From: an uncultured bacterium
GTDB taxonomy: Bacteria; Bacillota; Clostridia; Oscillospirales; Acutalibacteraceae
Direction: 5' to 3'
Assembly: GCA_934875675.1 (NCBI GenBank)
Contig: CAKXIK010000054.1
Coordinates: 1-17,194 of the forward strand
Length of the DNA stretch: 17,194 nt
Below, one piece after another: positions 1 to 9,304 of this stretch; positions within the stretch are counted from its first letter, which is position 1; the number at the start of each line of letters is the position of its first letter. Both the position numbers and the translations under genes were made by a program. Below the pieces are notes generated by a model. That model was not told the origin of the DNA. It saw nothing but the letters and a program-made list of their open reading frames with translations, and ran no database searches.

Positions 1-7
1 TAAGGCT

Positions 8-944
8 TTGAAATGCGATTGTTACCATATCTTTTTTTTTCGGGTAGATGGGTCATATCTATTTACAACGCAGATTACTTCCGAAGAACAGCACGACATT
101 GAGGTACATTTGAAGAGCGGCTGGTCAAAATATCAAATAGCCCGACATCCGAATCGATCGTACCACACCATAAAGAATGAGGTTAGGCGCGGAACCGTCG
201 CATTGTATCACGGCAAGGTGTTTCAGTATAAAGCAGAAGTTGGACAGCAGCAGTATCTTGAAAAAAACGCCGCAGTTCCACCCGAAAATACCGCTGTCTG
301 AAAGCCGCCGCCTTCCTGCAATATGTGGGTCAAACAGTTCCGAGATCAAGGCTGTTCACTGGATGTCTGTGTCGGAAATCATTGCTTACAGGACAGTTTT
401 CACGCAAAGAAATTATCTGCACCAAAACACTTTACAACCATGTGGATATAAAACTTTTGCCCGTGCGGAGCATCGACCTTTCCGAAAAACTGCACAGAAA
501 CCATTCTGCAGCTGCGGTGTCGGAAGCAATCGCACAATTAATGTAGACTTTTGGTGCTTATTTTTCAGATGTGTTTAAGACCTTACTGCGGACAATAGTT
601 CCGAATTTGCCGAGCCTTCCGCATCCGAAGCATCCGGGACAAATGTCTGCTTCACACACCCGTTTTCCTTATGGGAGAAGGGAACGGATGTCACAACAAT
701 CTATTGCACCGGTTTATCCCAACAGGGAAAAGCATTTCTAACTACAGCATAGATGACATCCGGCATTTTGCCCGAACTAATGAACGCGCTACCACGGAAA
801 ATTCTTGGTTACCGTTCGCCAGAGGAACTATTCGAGATGGAACTTGACCGGATATATGCCGCCCGACAGCGTTCTACCATAAGACATTACGAAATTCTTG
901 AACTATCGCAACTCGCTATTGCAATTTGCATGCGAAAAAGATAA
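8..944 (+). pseudogene. Decayed IS30-family transposase, several frameshifts and a central deletion
   Basis: Pieces of an IS30-type transposase occur in order but in different frames. About 80-250 encodes the N-terminal helix-turn-helix, with a YQIARHPNRSYHTIKNEVRRG-like segment. About 330-410 encodes the following region (KQFRDQGCSLDVCVG in one frame). About 400-505 gives GQFSRKEIICTKTLYN and LLPVRSIDLSEKL in another. About 580-740 gives TADNSSEFAE and FTHPFSLWEKGT, the second catalytic aspartate region of the DDE domain. About 780-880 gives MNALPRKILGYRSPEELF, the usual C-terminal signature. The stretch between about 505 and 580 is too short for the part of the catalytic core carrying the first aspartate, so DNA has been lost there. 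The gene cannot make a functional transposase. Family assignment rests on recognised motifs. The exact element ends were not identified, although the right end probably lies near 910-950. Confidence 0.85.
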
Positions 945-961
945 GAAACTTTGCTATAATT

Positions 962-3865
962 TTATAGCCTAGTCAGGCGGTCAGCAAATTCAGCACATGC
1001 TGGGTTACTGTTGGCATATTGCAGGTTAATTTGACAAAACACCACTTTTCCCTTACCTGCTGATAATACGGTGCAAACATCTGCTTTTCTCCATTCATTG
1101 TGATTATCTAAGTTACCACTAGACAAGACCGTGTCTCCATACCCCGTGTCCAGAGTTGCTTTAGCAATTGGAACCAATCGTTTTACCTCCGAATCATACC
1201 AATAGGAAAAATCTCCTTTTTCAAATCCTTGTGTCAATGGATGACCATTTGTTGCAGAAACAAAATATACAGGGCTCATTCCGCATGCTCTAACTCTTAT
1301 TGTTTGACCTGCAACCGAATAAACCCCCGGTTCAAGTGGTTCAAAAATAATTGTTTCCGATGCATTCAACCGTTCCTGATACTCTGCTCTATGTGTATCA
1401 TAATCTGCATATGTTATTGTCTTAGGTATGCAGAACTTTTTTTTAGGAAAAACTGTGAATTGTTCACTTGTCCAGTGCAATACCTTTCCGTTATGAACAA
1501 TTCCCATAAACAACATTATATGACAGCGTTGCATTACAGTAGGCAGTTGCAACTGTACCATACCCTGGTACTCCGTACAGCAACAACCGATGACGGCGGG
1601 CTGGCGTTTGGAGGCAATGGTTTTTCCGTCCATCTGTGCCATATAGTATACTTCTGCCCCTTCCAAGGAATCACCATCATTACAGATTCGACTTTCAACT
1701 TGAAGCGTTTCTCCGCCAAATGCAGCAAAACGATCACAGCGCAAATCTGCTTTGATTGGACTTAAACAGTCTCGGTATGCAAAAAAGGCCGGTTTGGGAA
1801 TTCTACGGCAATCTACGATTGCTTTCATCCAGCCAGATGGCCATGCATCAATAAACAGATGAATCGCAAATGTAACCATACCGTTGCTGCGGCGGAATGC
1901 ATTTGTCATTATTTTGGTCGCAAAAGCCTGATAATCCTGACTTGCTTCGACCCATTCACTCATTGAATTCGGGGTATCATAGAAGAAGTAATGAAAATTT
2001 GCAGTCTGGGACATTTTGATATTTGTTGGATCAAACGGCTCACGCAACCATTCTTTCGGATACCGTTGGCACATCAGTTCGGCAAAATCAAGTCCTTCTG
2101 CACCAAATTCTCCGCAACCCCAGTACCATCCTGGTTTAACCTCTAACCAATAGCCCTTGTGCAGCTTACCCAAATCAATCGCATGACCATTATACCACAT
2201 TGTGTAACAGTGATTATCAGGAAGCGTGTCAGATGGTGGATCATAGTCACCATCCACATGTTTGATTACACGATCCGGATTGTGGAGGTGTACCATTGCA
2301 TCTGCCGCATCAAACAATCGCATCAGGTCACCACGTTTAATCATTCTGTGTGGCTTATTATTTGCATCTGGATATGGCTCGTTGATATATGTGACTAATA
2401 CACAGCACGGATGAGAACGGATAAGGTGTTCCATCTCTCCAGCCTGACGGATAGTTTCAGCCATTTGATTGATTCTTACTGTACCGAACAGTGGAAGATC
2501 GGTTTGAATCATCAATCCGATCTGATCACACAATTCATAGATTTCCTCTTGTACCGGTCTCTGCGTTAATCGTAAAAAATTCATATTACACAGTTTTGCG
2601 AGCAACATATCATCCAACAACTGCGCCCAATTTTCTTGCATGACACACTGCTGTTCAAAACCCATTGTGTTCGCACCGTGAAGACGTAATGGTTTTCCAT
2701 TTAGAAAAAACATACCCTTGGGATTACTTTTAACGTCTTGTATAAAGGTTCGAATACCAAATTGGCGCGCCCGCACACTGCACACACGCCCATCCACGAT
2801 CATTCTAACCTGCACCTGATACAGATTAGGACAATCCGTTGACCAAATACGCGCATCAGGAATAGAAATCGGAATCTGAAAGCGATTAAAACCATTACCA
2901 AGCCGCAAGGGCGTCTTCTTTTTCAGTTTTCCTTCGGCGCTTAGCCGCGATTCGGTCAGTGTATCTCCGATGCCAGCCTCTATCCCGGTAGTCGGTTCTA
3001 TTCGAATCCCTTCCATGACAGTCTGCTTAAAATTCTGCCCATAGATAGAGACCTCAAAGGAAACCATTTTTTCTTGGATATCTGTGCCCATACATTCAAC
3101 CCAAAGTTCTCTACCCTCACGAACAAACACATCCGTAATATATTCCCGCTCACGTAGCTCAACATATACTGGTTGATAAATCCCCATACCAGGCGGACAA
3201 TGGTGCCATCCTTCCTCTGAATCATCCCAACCAGGTCCTGTGGAAGCGTAAATCTTATCTCCATCCGCAAACTGACCGTTTATATCAAAATTTCCTTCCA
3301 TATTAAAGTCATTTTTTACTAAAATACGTAGCTGATTCTGTCCGGGATGTGCATTCACGCTTACATCCAACTCAAACGGAGCAAAAAATCCCTCATGCCT
3401 CCCTACAAATGCGCCGTTCAGAAAAACTTCCGCAATATAGTCTACACCTTTAAAAGTCATAATTACTCTTTTAAGTTGTTGATTAAATTCAGGAAGTATA
3501 AAATCCGTCGTATATTCCGCACAGTGCTTTCCAGTTTTTGCTCCATAATGCGGAATTGTTACGCGCTGTATTGGCTCACCATCAATTGACCAATCAAATT
3601 CCTTTATGTCTATATGCGGAGTTTGGTCTAACAGCTTAGGTGCATAATTCTTCAAAAATGGTTCCATCTGTGTACGTAGCTGATTAAGTGCTTTATCAAG
3701 CTCTTCTTTTGAATCCATTTTTTGGGGCGGATCAAAGACACCTTGTCTATTGTTTTTTAATTGAATTGGTAATTCAGGCAATTCCGGAGGTTGGGGAGTA
3801 ATTAATTCCCGAGATTTGTCCACCGCATAACGATCCGCAATTTCCGCAAAATGATCATTTGCCAT
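962..3865 (-). CDS. Glycoside hydrolase family 2 protein, probably cytoplasmic
   Basis: A 967-residue protein with the GH2 layout: an N-terminal extension of about 80 residues, a jelly-roll sugar-binding domain (about 90-240, ending in the GMGIYQPVYVE segment), an immunoglobulin-like region (about 245-375), then the TIM barrel starting at FFLNGKPLRLHGANT (about 386-400). The likely acid/base is Glu496 in TYINEP. The likely nucleophile is Glu586 in GCGEFGAEG. Both are present, so the enzyme looks active as a retaining exo-glycosidase of the beta-galactosidase, glucuronidase or mannosidase kind; the sugar is not decidable. The last roughly 140 residues (GHPLTQGF to KGKVVFCQINL) resemble the glutamine-amidotransferase-like domain found at the end of some GH2 and GH42 enzymes. 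There is no signal peptide. I chose the ATG at 3865 (MANDHF) because GGAGGAA lies just upstream; an in-frame ATG at 3886 lacks a good site. It is the last gene of the minus-strand enzyme unit, 40 bp after the DUF4838 gene. Confidence 0.88.
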   Translation of the reverse strand: MANDHFAEIADRYAVDKSRELITPQPPELPELPIQLKNNRQGVFDPPQKMDSKEELDKALNQLRTQMEPFLKNYAPKLLDQTPHIDIKEFDWSIDGEPIQRVTIPHYGAKTGKHCAEYTTDFILPEFNQQLKRVIMTFKGVDYIAEVFLNGAFVGRHEGFFAPFELDVSVNAHPGQNQLRILVKNDFNMEGNFDINGQFADGDKIYASTGPGWDDSEEGWHHCPPGMGIYQPVYVELREREYITDVFVREGRELWVECMGTDIQEKMVSFEVSIYGQNFKQTVMEGIRIEPTTGIEAGIGDTLTESRLSAEGKLKKKTPLRLGNGFNRFQIPISIPDARIWSTDCPNLYQVQVRMIVDGRVCSVRARQFGIRTFIQDVKSNPKGMFFLNGKPLRLHGANTMGFEQQCVMQENWAQLLDDMLLAKLCNMNFLRLTQRPVQEEIYELCDQIGLMIQTDLPLFGTVRINQMAETIRQAGEMEHLIRSHPCCVLVTYINEPYPDANNKPHRMIKRGDLMRLFDAADAMVHLHNPDRVIKHVDGDYDPPSDTLPDNHCYTMWYNGHAIDLGKLHKGYWLEVKPGWYWGCGEFGAEGLDFAELMCQRYPKEWLREPFDPTNIKMSQTANFHYFFYDTPNSMSEWVEASQDYQAFATKIMTNAFRRSNGMVTFAIHLFIDAWPSGWMKAIVDCRRIPKPAFFAYRDCLSPIKADLRCDRFAAFGGETLQVESRICNDGDSLEGAEVYYMAQMDGKTIASKRQPAVIGCCCTEYQGMVQLQLPTVMQRCHIMLFMGIVHNGKVLHWTSEQFTVFPKKKFCIPKTITYADYDTHRAEYQERLNASETIIFEPLEPGVYSVAGQTIRVRACGMSPVYFVSATNGHPLTQGFEKGDFSYWYDSEVKRLVPIAKATLDTGYGDTVLSSGNLDNHNEWRKADVCTVLSAGKGKVVFCQINLQYANSNPACAEFADRLTRL

Positions 3866-3905
3866 TTTAATTCCTCCATAACACACGGTGTTGATATATT
3901 ACTTT

Positions 3906-5966
3906 TTAATTTTTTCTATCCCGATTACATCTGCAACGAAAAATAACATCATGTAATTGGGTACGTGTTAAAGCATCCTTACTGATTAATCCAACATTCG
4001 GGTTATCAAATGTGAGCGGAAGATAATATCCACTCATCTTATTTTCTAACGCTTCTATCCGTTTCCATGCAATTTCTGCTTTTTGTGAGTTGCCAAAAAG
4101 CAATGCATTATAATACGCCGTCATCTCTGTCATCAGACTCATTGTATCAATTCCATAGATTAAAAGACGTCTATCTTCGTTTAAATAGTACTCCAAATGA
4201 TCCGTTGATTGCTTCTGCTGTTCCACGGGATTGACCGCTGATGGAAACAACTTCGTGCAACACTCTTTTTGTATTTTTTTTCGATAAGTACTTCTTGCTT
4301 TATTGATTATGCCCATAGCTCTTTTTAGCGATTCAATAGACTGTCTTCCGCTAATTTCGATGTCGTCTGAATTGCTAAAATGATATTCCGTATCCAAGGG
4401 CTTTATCGGGCGTTCCCCATTCCATGCAAGAAGATTTTGTAAAATGTTATGCTGACTCCACGATCTCCAACTGGAACATTTTCTCCAAGCGTTTTCTATC
4501 AATCCATATGCCTGCTCCATTACATCTGCAAATCCTTTATAACGCGATACAAAGTAATCCTTCATAATCTGATCAACATCTTCCTCCGGATTCCAAGCGA
4601 GCCGCGCATATATTGTTTGCGTTAGCGCTCGCATTCCCCAATTGACAATGGGAAGATGCATATAAGTTAATCCACTCACCCCGGCATAATAATAGGTAGG
4701 AAGATCGTGTCGGAGTCGTTCTGAGAAAACAAGCGGCAGATCTTCAAATTTGGATACGTTATAATACTCTAGCATCATGACAGAAATTCCCGAATTACAC
4801 CAACCTTTCAATGCCTTCCAATAATCTTGGTTCATACCGCAAGACGAGTCATCTAAATTATGTTCATAACAGCGCAAGATAGGACAGAACACCACATAAT
4901 CTCCAGCATCCAAAAGATTTCGGGGAACCGGATTTTTAGGCGGTTGTTTGGTGGATGTTCCCTCATAGGCGGTGGTAACAAGACGAATTGAGCGATCTAA
5001 TTCACCGTTTTCTTTTGCATCATCCAAGCATTTACGAATAGCGGATAAAAAATATAGAATTTGATCGGATCCGTTACCAAGTTTTTTGCATTGTTCACAA
5101 TTGCAAACATCTCCCCATGTGTCAAATCCCCAAATATCAATTCTGTCCCCATTCTTCCATTCTTCTCCCAAACGTTTTAGTACTTCTTTTGCCAAAAAAT
5201 CAATTAGCTGCGGCTGTGAGACACAAAACTGCGTTTTTAGAGCGTTTTCTTTTGTTTTTTGTTGATTTTTTGGTGTTCCATACCACTCCGGATGTTCTTC
5301 CCACAAAATTTTACCTGACGGCATTCTTCTATCAGGATCCAAAATTTCTTCGAAAATATGACCACCCAACTTTTTTTGCATTCCCAGTTTATTTAATAGG
5401 GGGGTAGTGTGAGGTCTTCCTGCAGCTAAATTTAAGCGATTTCGCGCCATCCACAGCCAAAGCTCAGAGGATTCCTTTAGTAATCCTTCAAATTCAAATC
5501 CCCTGCCGTTTTTCAGTGCTGGCGAAAAGCTTTGATGTTTTTGTGGCAAATTTAAAATTGCTCGTAAAGACGGTCCGATCTCCCCCTGCTCTCCGGGTTC
5601 AAACCATCGCCAGCCCTGCCACCTCAAAAATTCATAAACTCCATAAAGAACTCCTGTCCGCCCCTCTCCGCGAATAAGCAATCCGTTTTGTTCTGGGCAC
5701 CACTCAAAAGATTCTCCATCATCTATCAATGAAGCGACATCCAATCGAATAAAAATATCTCCTGTGGCAGCAGAATCAGTGACCATAATATTTGCACTGC
5801 ATAACATTTTAGTCAAATATTTTTTTAATTCCATTGCTGCAAAGCAAATCGTACATCTGGCAGCTCGTTCCGGTTCCTTGACAAAATCAATTTTGCTTTC
5901 TTCGTATGACCAGATTTCTGCCATAGTTTTCGCACCTTCAAATGGTAGTGCGATAATAATATCCAT
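3906..5966 (-). CDS. DUF4838-type glycoside-hydrolase-like protein
   Basis: A 686-residue protein resembling DUF4838 proteins. These pair an N-terminal alpha/beta domain, like the one preceding the catalytic barrel in GH20 and alpha-glucuronidase enzymes, with a barrel-like core. The first part (about 20-130) ends in RTGVLYGVYEFLRWQGWRWFEPGE, typical of that domain. The core includes HPEWYG (225-230), a CVSQPQ segment (248-253), the motif GFDTWGDVCNCEQC (280-293), and MMLEYYN (397-403). Asp282 and Glu400 are candidate acidic active-site residues, but no catalytic mechanism is established for this class that I can cite. No signal peptide is present, so cytoplasmic action on an imported oligosaccharide is inferred. 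The start at 5966 has AGGAGG 11 bases upstream; an in-frame ATG at 5924 (MAEIWS) is possible. It lies 88 bp after the kinase gene with no terminator between, and 40 bp before the GH2 gene, so all three are probably co-transcribed. Confidence 0.8.
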   Translation of the reverse strand: MDIIIALPFEGAKTMAEIWSYEESKIDFVKEPERAARCTICFAAMELKKYLTKMLCSANIMVTDSAATGDIFIRLDVASLIDDGESFEWCPEQNGLLIRGEGRTGVLYGVYEFLRWQGWRWFEPGEQGEIGPSLRAILNLPQKHQSFSPALKNGRGFEFEGLLKESSELWLWMARNRLNLAAGRPHTTPLLNKLGMQKKLGGHIFEEILDPDRRMPSGKILWEEHPEWYGTPKNQQKTKENALKTQFCVSQPQLIDFLAKEVLKRLGEEWKNGDRIDIWGFDTWGDVCNCEQCKKLGNGSDQILYFLSAIRKCLDDAKENGELDRSIRLVTTAYEGTSTKQPPKNPVPRNLLDAGDYVVFCPILRCYEHNLDDSSCGMNQDYWKALKGWCNSGISVMMLEYYNVSKFEDLPLVFSERLRHDLPTYYYAGVSGLTYMHLPIVNWGMRALTQTIYARLAWNPEEDVDQIMKDYFVSRYKGFADVMEQAYGLIENAWRKCSSWRSWSQHNILQNLLAWNGERPIKPLDTEYHFSNSDDIEISGRQSIESLKRAMGIINKARSTYRKKIQKECCTKLFPSAVNPVEQQKQSTDHLEYYLNEDRRLLIYGIDTMSLMTEMTAYYNALLFGNSQKAEIAWKRIEALENKMSGYYLPLTFDNPNVGLISKDALTRTQLHDVIFRCRCNRDRKN

Positions 5967-6054
5967 TTTTTAGATTTCCTCCTATACGGATGGTTTTGTT
6001 TTACTACGTTTTAGCCGCAAAACATAGGTCATAACGATATGCTTTTCTCTTAAC

Positions 6055-7916
6055 TCATAGTTGTTTTTTGGAAATTTCTTTGCGTTGTTCTGCGGAAATC
6101 GAATCTGGAAAACAACTGCTATGATTTTTCAGACTTGAGAGAGATTCTTCTCTCATCAACACTTGAATTGTGGTTCCCTGATTTCGTCCTGGAGAATTAA
6201 TAGTCAGCCCATATTTAGGTCCAAATGTAATCATAATTCTTTCATGCACATTAATCAGGCCTAAGTGTCCCGATAAATCTGTTTTATAGGATAAACGATC
6301 CTTTAATTCCTGAAGCTGCTTTGGTTCAATTCCAGCCCCATTGTCTGAAAATTCAAGTATAACATCATGCTTTTCTTTGACCGCTTTTAACGTAATCTGA
6401 TTATCATTTCCAGGTCTAAGTCCATGCAAAAAGAAGTTCTCCATAATAGGCTGTAGTGTATATTTGGGAATGCCACACGCCAGAAGTTCGTCAGGAACTT
6501 GAATGTTGCAACTAAAACGTTCCTCGTACCAAAGGGTAAAAAAATCCAGGTAGGTTTGCAAAATTTCCAATTCCTCTCCAAGCATTACATAATTGCTTCC
6601 GTGCGTCTGATATTGAAATAGTCGAGAAAGTAAAAGTAACATTTGCTCCATTTTCGGATCTCCGTGTGCATGTAACCGTTGGCGAAAAACCTCAAATGCA
6701 TTATAGAGGAAATGGGGATTAATACTTGTTTGCATCGCATAGAATTCTGCTTCCTGTTGTCGGATTTTTGATAAATAAGTATTGTTAATTTCTTCTTCAA
6801 GCTGACAACACATGTCGTTGAATTTGTTTGAAACAAACGCAAACTCGTCATTTTTTTTTGATTGCGGCAAACGGTACTGCAGGTTATTTTTTCCGATCAA
6901 CATCATTCCCTGAATCAACTGATTCATTCTTTTAGAAAAAACTTTTGTGGAAACAAATAGCAAAGCGCAATTGACATTACACAAAATAGTGCACAGGTCA
7001 ACAGTAATGCCTCTGTTGTAATAATCTGTCTCCAAACTATTTTTTCTGGAAGATAATAAAAAGCATAATACCCACGTTGGGAGTTCTGATAAACTGATTT
7101 AATACAGTGTTCCCCGTTAATTGTAACAGACTGTGAATCTGACAGGATATCCTGCATATTGGAAAACATAACATAAGAGTCCTTTTTATATTCCTCTTGG
7201 CTATCAAAAATTACTTGCCCCGATTCCGTGGTAATATAATATCGAACCTGATCGGATAATAGTCGCTTTTGAACAATTTGATTAAGTTCACGCGAATCAT
7301 AACAAAAAATTACGCCTGGTTTTTCACCTCTAACGGAGACCATCAGAGAAGAACTTCCGATCGCATATAAATTCAGAATAGAATCCGTTGACGGATTGCT
7401 AATCTTATAGGGTATACTGCGTGTTCCCAAAGTGATACGCACACGGGCTTGCTCTGCATAATCTTTACAAAAAGCTTCTTCGTCAGATACCTTTGTAAAT
7501 GTTTTTGTGGAAACCAAGTAACGGTAATAAGAGTCATTAACCGGTTTATAAAAATAAATTGCTAATATAGATCCGTCTCGAATTGCGACATTATTGAGTT
7601 GTGTCAGCATTTTTTGAATAAAAGAATAATCATGCAGCAAATCATCTTGATCATCAGAAAAAAAATCCTCCATTACATTCAGCTGATCCGAGTACAATAG
7701 AGGCATTAAAATACGATAAAAATCATTATGCTTTTCATCATAAGTGGAAACCAGTTCATCCAATGTTTGCTCATAATTTTGAAGAAAATCCGTTTTTTGG
7801 GATTTCCACACAATACTGCTTGTCAAACAGCAAAATACCACCACCATAACCAAAAAAATAAGAAAGCTCAGTTTCATCAGCTTCGAATAAAAGGGCGTTT
7901 GAACTTGTTGTTTCAT
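6055..7916 (-). pseudogene. YesM-type sensor histidine kinase interrupted by a one-base frameshift
   Basis: Two overlapping minus-strand frames together encode one kinase. The upstream frame (from the ATG at 7916, preceded by GGGAG; stop at 6924) carries membrane segment 1 (about 15-35), an extracellular sensing region (about 36-300) and membrane segment 2 (about 303-323), then ends in FPQKFFLKE. The downstream frame continues with SKRMNQLIQGMM (HAMP linker), the phosphoacceptor motif INPHFLYN (His402 in the joined protein), an N-box QPIMENFFLHG (488-498), DNGAG (524-528) and GHLGL (549-553). Restoring one base in the run of six A at 6936-6941 (T on the coding strand) joins them into a 620-residue protein of normal length. 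The gene could be a recent pseudogene, carry a sequencing error, or be read by ribosomal slippage. All functional motifs are intact, which argues against long decay. The likely partner is the response regulator at 13347. Confidence 0.85.
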
Positions 7917-7975
7917 TTTCCACTCTCCCATAATTCCGGCACGCCGGACGGTGTCAGATACAAATTTTCAACACT

Positions 7976-8004
7976 ATTTTATCGCACTGAGCCCTAAACC
8001 GCAA
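7976..8004 (-). promoter_or_regulatory. Candidate promoter for the kinase-DUF4838-GH2 unit
   Basis: On the minus strand, TTGCGG (-35) and TAAAAT (-10) are separated by 17 bases, about 60 bases before the kinase start at 7916. It lies downstream of the terminator that closes the transporter unit, so a promoter is expected here. The -10 matches the consensus at five of six positions and the -35 at three of six. Confidence 0.4.
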
Positions 8005-8133
8005 TTAAAAACCTGGTCAAAAGCGATCTCCTGTTGGTCAGATCACAAATTTGCTTGCTTCTTTCTTGCTAATTTTACTCGAATATGAATATTTATAAAA
8101 TTTCTATATCTTTCTTAACGCTAAAAAAATTTG

Positions 8134-8164
8134 AAAAATCGCTGAAGCAAAATGCCGCAGCGAT
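8134..8164 (-). terminator. Rho-independent terminator after the oxidoreductase gene
   Basis: The minus strand can fold ATCGCTG with CAGCGAT (7 bp, 8158-8164 with 8138-8144) around a 13-base loop that can pair a little further, followed directly by a run of T (complement of 8134-8138). It lies about 75 bases after the oxidoreductase stop at 8240 and would end the transporter transcript. Confidence 0.6.
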
Positions 8165-8239
8165 CAAACAAACTACCTCCTACCATTATCATGGGGGAAA
8201 CGACTTTTTGATGGATCAGTGGGTTTGAGCATAGACACG

Positions 8240-9256
8240 TCAATCATTTAAAACCTGCATTAAGCACATTGTATCCTCCAACGGAATTGGCGAAGGCTGA
8301 TTTCCTGTAAAATATTCATAGCATTGTTTATAAAAGTCAATCGCATTTTCCTCTAGAACTGGGATTTTTTCAGTCACCCATTCAATTTTTTCAGACGGAT
8401 AACGACGTCCTGGTGCTCCCATAGCGTTTGAAACCAAAATTTTTGTTTCCTCGGTAGGAATATAGTATTTCATATCAAAAAAAGCTTCATCTTTTTCATT
8501 GCGAATTAACTGAGCGGTACCACGATCACCAAACAACATTAATTCGGGAAGCCCAATTGCAGTGGCCTGATTAATATCCACATCCAATGTCACTCCATTA
8601 TCCATTTCAACAATAACCTTGACCACATCCTCTGCGTCGCCCATACAAAGAATACGCTGTAGTCTGCAGTACAGATTATGGGGAGTTCCACCCGCAAGAA
8701 ACATTAGATGGTCAATATAATGCGCACCGTAATTATTTAGCATTCCCCCGCCGTTTTTGAGAAAAGCCTGCCAATCGTTTCGGTGAACAAATCCACAATC
8801 AGAACGCTTCATCATAAAAATTTTTCCAAGCTTTCCATCAGAAAGAATTCTCTGCGCCGTGGTAGTCACCGCGGTGCAGCGGTGAGGTTGATAGACGACT
8901 ATCTTCCTGCCACAGCGATGAGCTATCTTTTCAATTCTCCTTGCACCTTCCAAATCTGATGCCATTGGCTTATCAAGTAAAACATCTGCACCGGCACTAA
9001 TGGCGGCAATGGTCTGTTCCTCATGAAAAAGTGTTGGGGAGGCAATCACCACCAAATCGGGATGCTCTTTTTGTAACATTTCATTAAAATTCTCATACCC
9101 CAATACGCCATATTTCTCAAATGCTTCATTTCTGCGTACTTCATCGGGATCCACAACGGCACAAAGAGAATAACCAGGATGGGAAAAAATTTGCTCCAAA
9201 TGATAATACCACCCGATACGACCAAGACCGATTAATGCAGTTCTCAGCATAACCAT
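8240..9256 (-). CDS. Gfo/Idh/MocA-family NAD(P)-dependent oxidoreductase
   Basis: A 338-residue protein of the Gfo/Idh/MocA family, which oxidises or reduces sugars, inositols and their derivatives with NAD(P). The N-terminal Rossmann fold shows GLGRIG (10-15) for dinucleotide binding. DKPMA (95-99) matches the family's (E/D)KP motif, with Lys96 as a likely catalytic lysine. GGGMLNNYGAHYIDH (169-183) matches the conserved motif around the active-site histidine (His179). An asparagine stands where an aspartate is common in LLD-type versions of that motif, which may reflect a specific subfamily. The length is near the lower end for the family. The start at 9256 follows GGGAGAAAGGAAA; a second ATG six bases later (9250, MLRTAL) is equally well placed. 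It is the last gene of the transport unit but is separated from the binding-protein gene by a 216-bp gap with a repeat element and a possible promoter of its own. A role in converting the imported sugar is inferred. Confidence 0.88.
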   Translation of the reverse strand: MVMLRTALIGLGRIGWYYHLEQIFSHPGYSLCAVVDPDEVRRNEAFEKYGVLGYENFNEMLQKEHPDLVVIASPTLFHEEQTIAAISAGADVLLDKPMASDLEGARRIEKIAHRCGRKIVVYQPHRCTAVTTTAQRILSDGKLGKIFMMKRSDCGFVHRNDWQAFLKNGGGMLNNYGAHYIDHLMFLAGGTPHNLYCRLQRILCMGDAEDVVKVIVEMDNGVTLDVDINQATAIGLPELMLFGDRGTAQLIRNEKDEAFFDMKYYIPTEETKILVSNAMGAPGRRYPSEKIEWVTEKIPVLEENAIDFYKQCYEYFTGNQPSPIPLEDTMCLMQVLND

Positions 9257-9274
9257 TTTCCTTTCTCCCAAAGC

Positions 9275-9304
9275 ATAATAGACTGTATAAAAACGCATTT
9301 TCAA
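9275..9304 (-). promoter_or_regulatory. Candidate promoter spanning the end of the repeat element
   Basis: Minus-strand TTGAAA (9299-9304) and TATTAT (9275-9280) are 18 bases apart, just upstream of the oxidoreductase start at 9256. The -35 lies inside the inverted-repeat element and the -10 immediately outside it. The predicted transcript start would fall very close to the start codon, leaving little room for the ribosome binding site, so this is tentative. Confidence 0.3.

Larger units (their letters stand above)
7932..8239. other. Intergenic region between the transport unit and the enzyme unit
   Basis: This 308-bp gap holds no credible gene. On the minus strand it contains, in order, the tail after the oxidoreductase stop, a terminator-like hairpin (8138-8164), a very AT-rich stretch (about 8050-8135) and the candidate promoter at 7976-8004. 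It divides the minus-strand genes into two probable transcription units. Confidence 0.6.

Noticed and set aside
1229..1765. 178-residue plus-strand frame inside the GH2 gene
   Set aside because: Antisense shadow of a well-supported GH2 coding region with no ribosome binding site or recognisable domain.
6936..6941. Programmed -1 frameshift in the kinase gene
   Set aside because: Not asserted: the site is not a clean X XXY YYZ heptamer in the upstream frame, and I see no stimulatory structure or precedent; an indel or sequencing error is simpler.
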